62,000 bases of DNA, taken from assembly GCF_964340395.1 (NCBI RefSeq), contig NC_135556.1, positions 21,052,723 to 21,114,722 on the forward strand, given 5' to 3'. The DNA is from Glandiceps talaboti. Lineage: Eukaryota > Hemichordata > Enteropneusta > Spengelidae. A program made the translations under genes and the position numbers. The notes under the pieces were generated by a model. It was not told where the DNA came from and did no database searches. It worked only from the letters and a program-made list of their open reading frames with translations. How positions within the stretch are numbered: the first letter of the stretch is position 1; each line of letters opens with the position of its first letter. Of this stretch, positions 61,582 through 62,000 are shown one piece after another.

Positions 61582-62000
61582 AAATGACGTCATCATATTT
61601 TGGCTAATGTACATAACAGACGACAACGACCACTCGGTCATATGAAGGTTACAAATGGACAATATTTGTACAAGAATATATTTGAACTATATTTTATTGT
61701 TTTTGAAATCTTTACATTCTTGCCATTTGAACCACATTTAATCTCTCTCTCTCAATCTTGCCACTAGTTAAGGGAATATACTATACATATACTATTTTCT
61801 GTAAGATTATTCTTTTTATCATACGAGATTTAGATTTGAAAAAAATGCATAACAAAATATGAAATTACTATAAGCATATATTGAGATTTCTTTTTTCTAT
61901 GGAAAGGGTGTACAGTAAAAATAAATAAATACACGAATAACTCGAAATGCTAAATAAAGACACGGCGAGATTTGTCAGTGTGTACATGTTGATCTTCATG
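61582..62000. other. Lipoxygenase 3' flank
   Basis: Presumed 3' untranslated region. The first AATAAA on the plus strand is at about 61920, inside AT-rich sequence. The end of the window (61927-61990) is the dispersed repeat also found at 47050-47120. Confidence 0.4.

Overview
The window is animal nuclear DNA. It is AT-rich and full of microsatellites, with GT-AG introns of 0.1 to 3.7 kb, and it encodes secreted or membrane multidomain proteins plus an animal-type PLAT lipoxygenase. Microsatellites, foldback elements and non-LTR retroelement scraps fill the spaces. A marine invertebrate (lophotrochozoan or invertebrate deuterostome) fits best; the phylum cannot be fixed from the sequence alone.

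Left two thirds, minus strand (42376 down to 348): three genes lie head to tail and look like a tandem paralogous family. Each begins with a short signal-peptide exon ending in Gln-G, carries one or two pentraxin/LamG-like exons, then Ser/Thr-rich (mucin-like) sequence, and ends with an exon encoding one membrane helix and a short tail containing Y-x-x-Y-x-x-W-K. Every intron I place in the three genes is phase 1. Gene A (14302 to 348, 658 aa) has five WAP domains before the pentraxin domain. Gene B (24969 to 18359, 979 aa) has one pentraxin domain and a 669-residue Ser/Thr/Pro stalk. Gene C (42376 to 28195, 2142 aa in my model) has two pentraxin domains and two mucin arrays built on an 8-residue repeat of the Pro-Glu-Ser-Thr type (24 bp DNA period). 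The exon sets add up to whole codons in all three models.

Right third, plus strand (51734 to 61581): a complete 12-exon lipoxygenase gene of 676 aa, with an N-terminal PLAT domain, all five iron ligands and a possible N-myristoylation signal. It is divergent from gene C across a 9.4 kb gene-poor spacer that holds repeats and a decayed retrotransposon endonuclease.

Most notable: (1) the WAP/pentraxin/mucin membrane-protein cluster, which looks like a set of surface recognition or mucus-type proteins evolving by phase-1 exon duplication; (2) a micro-inversion inside gene A that flipped one exon of a duplicated block to the wrong strand; (3) two near-identical pentraxin exons in gene C whose adjacent introns I could not align; (4) a loopless 350 bp palindrome, a 104 bp MITE with a 9 bp target-site duplication, and a 417 bp direct repeat with one copy bracketed by an inverted repeat. 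All product calls rest on reading the sequence; no database search was run.
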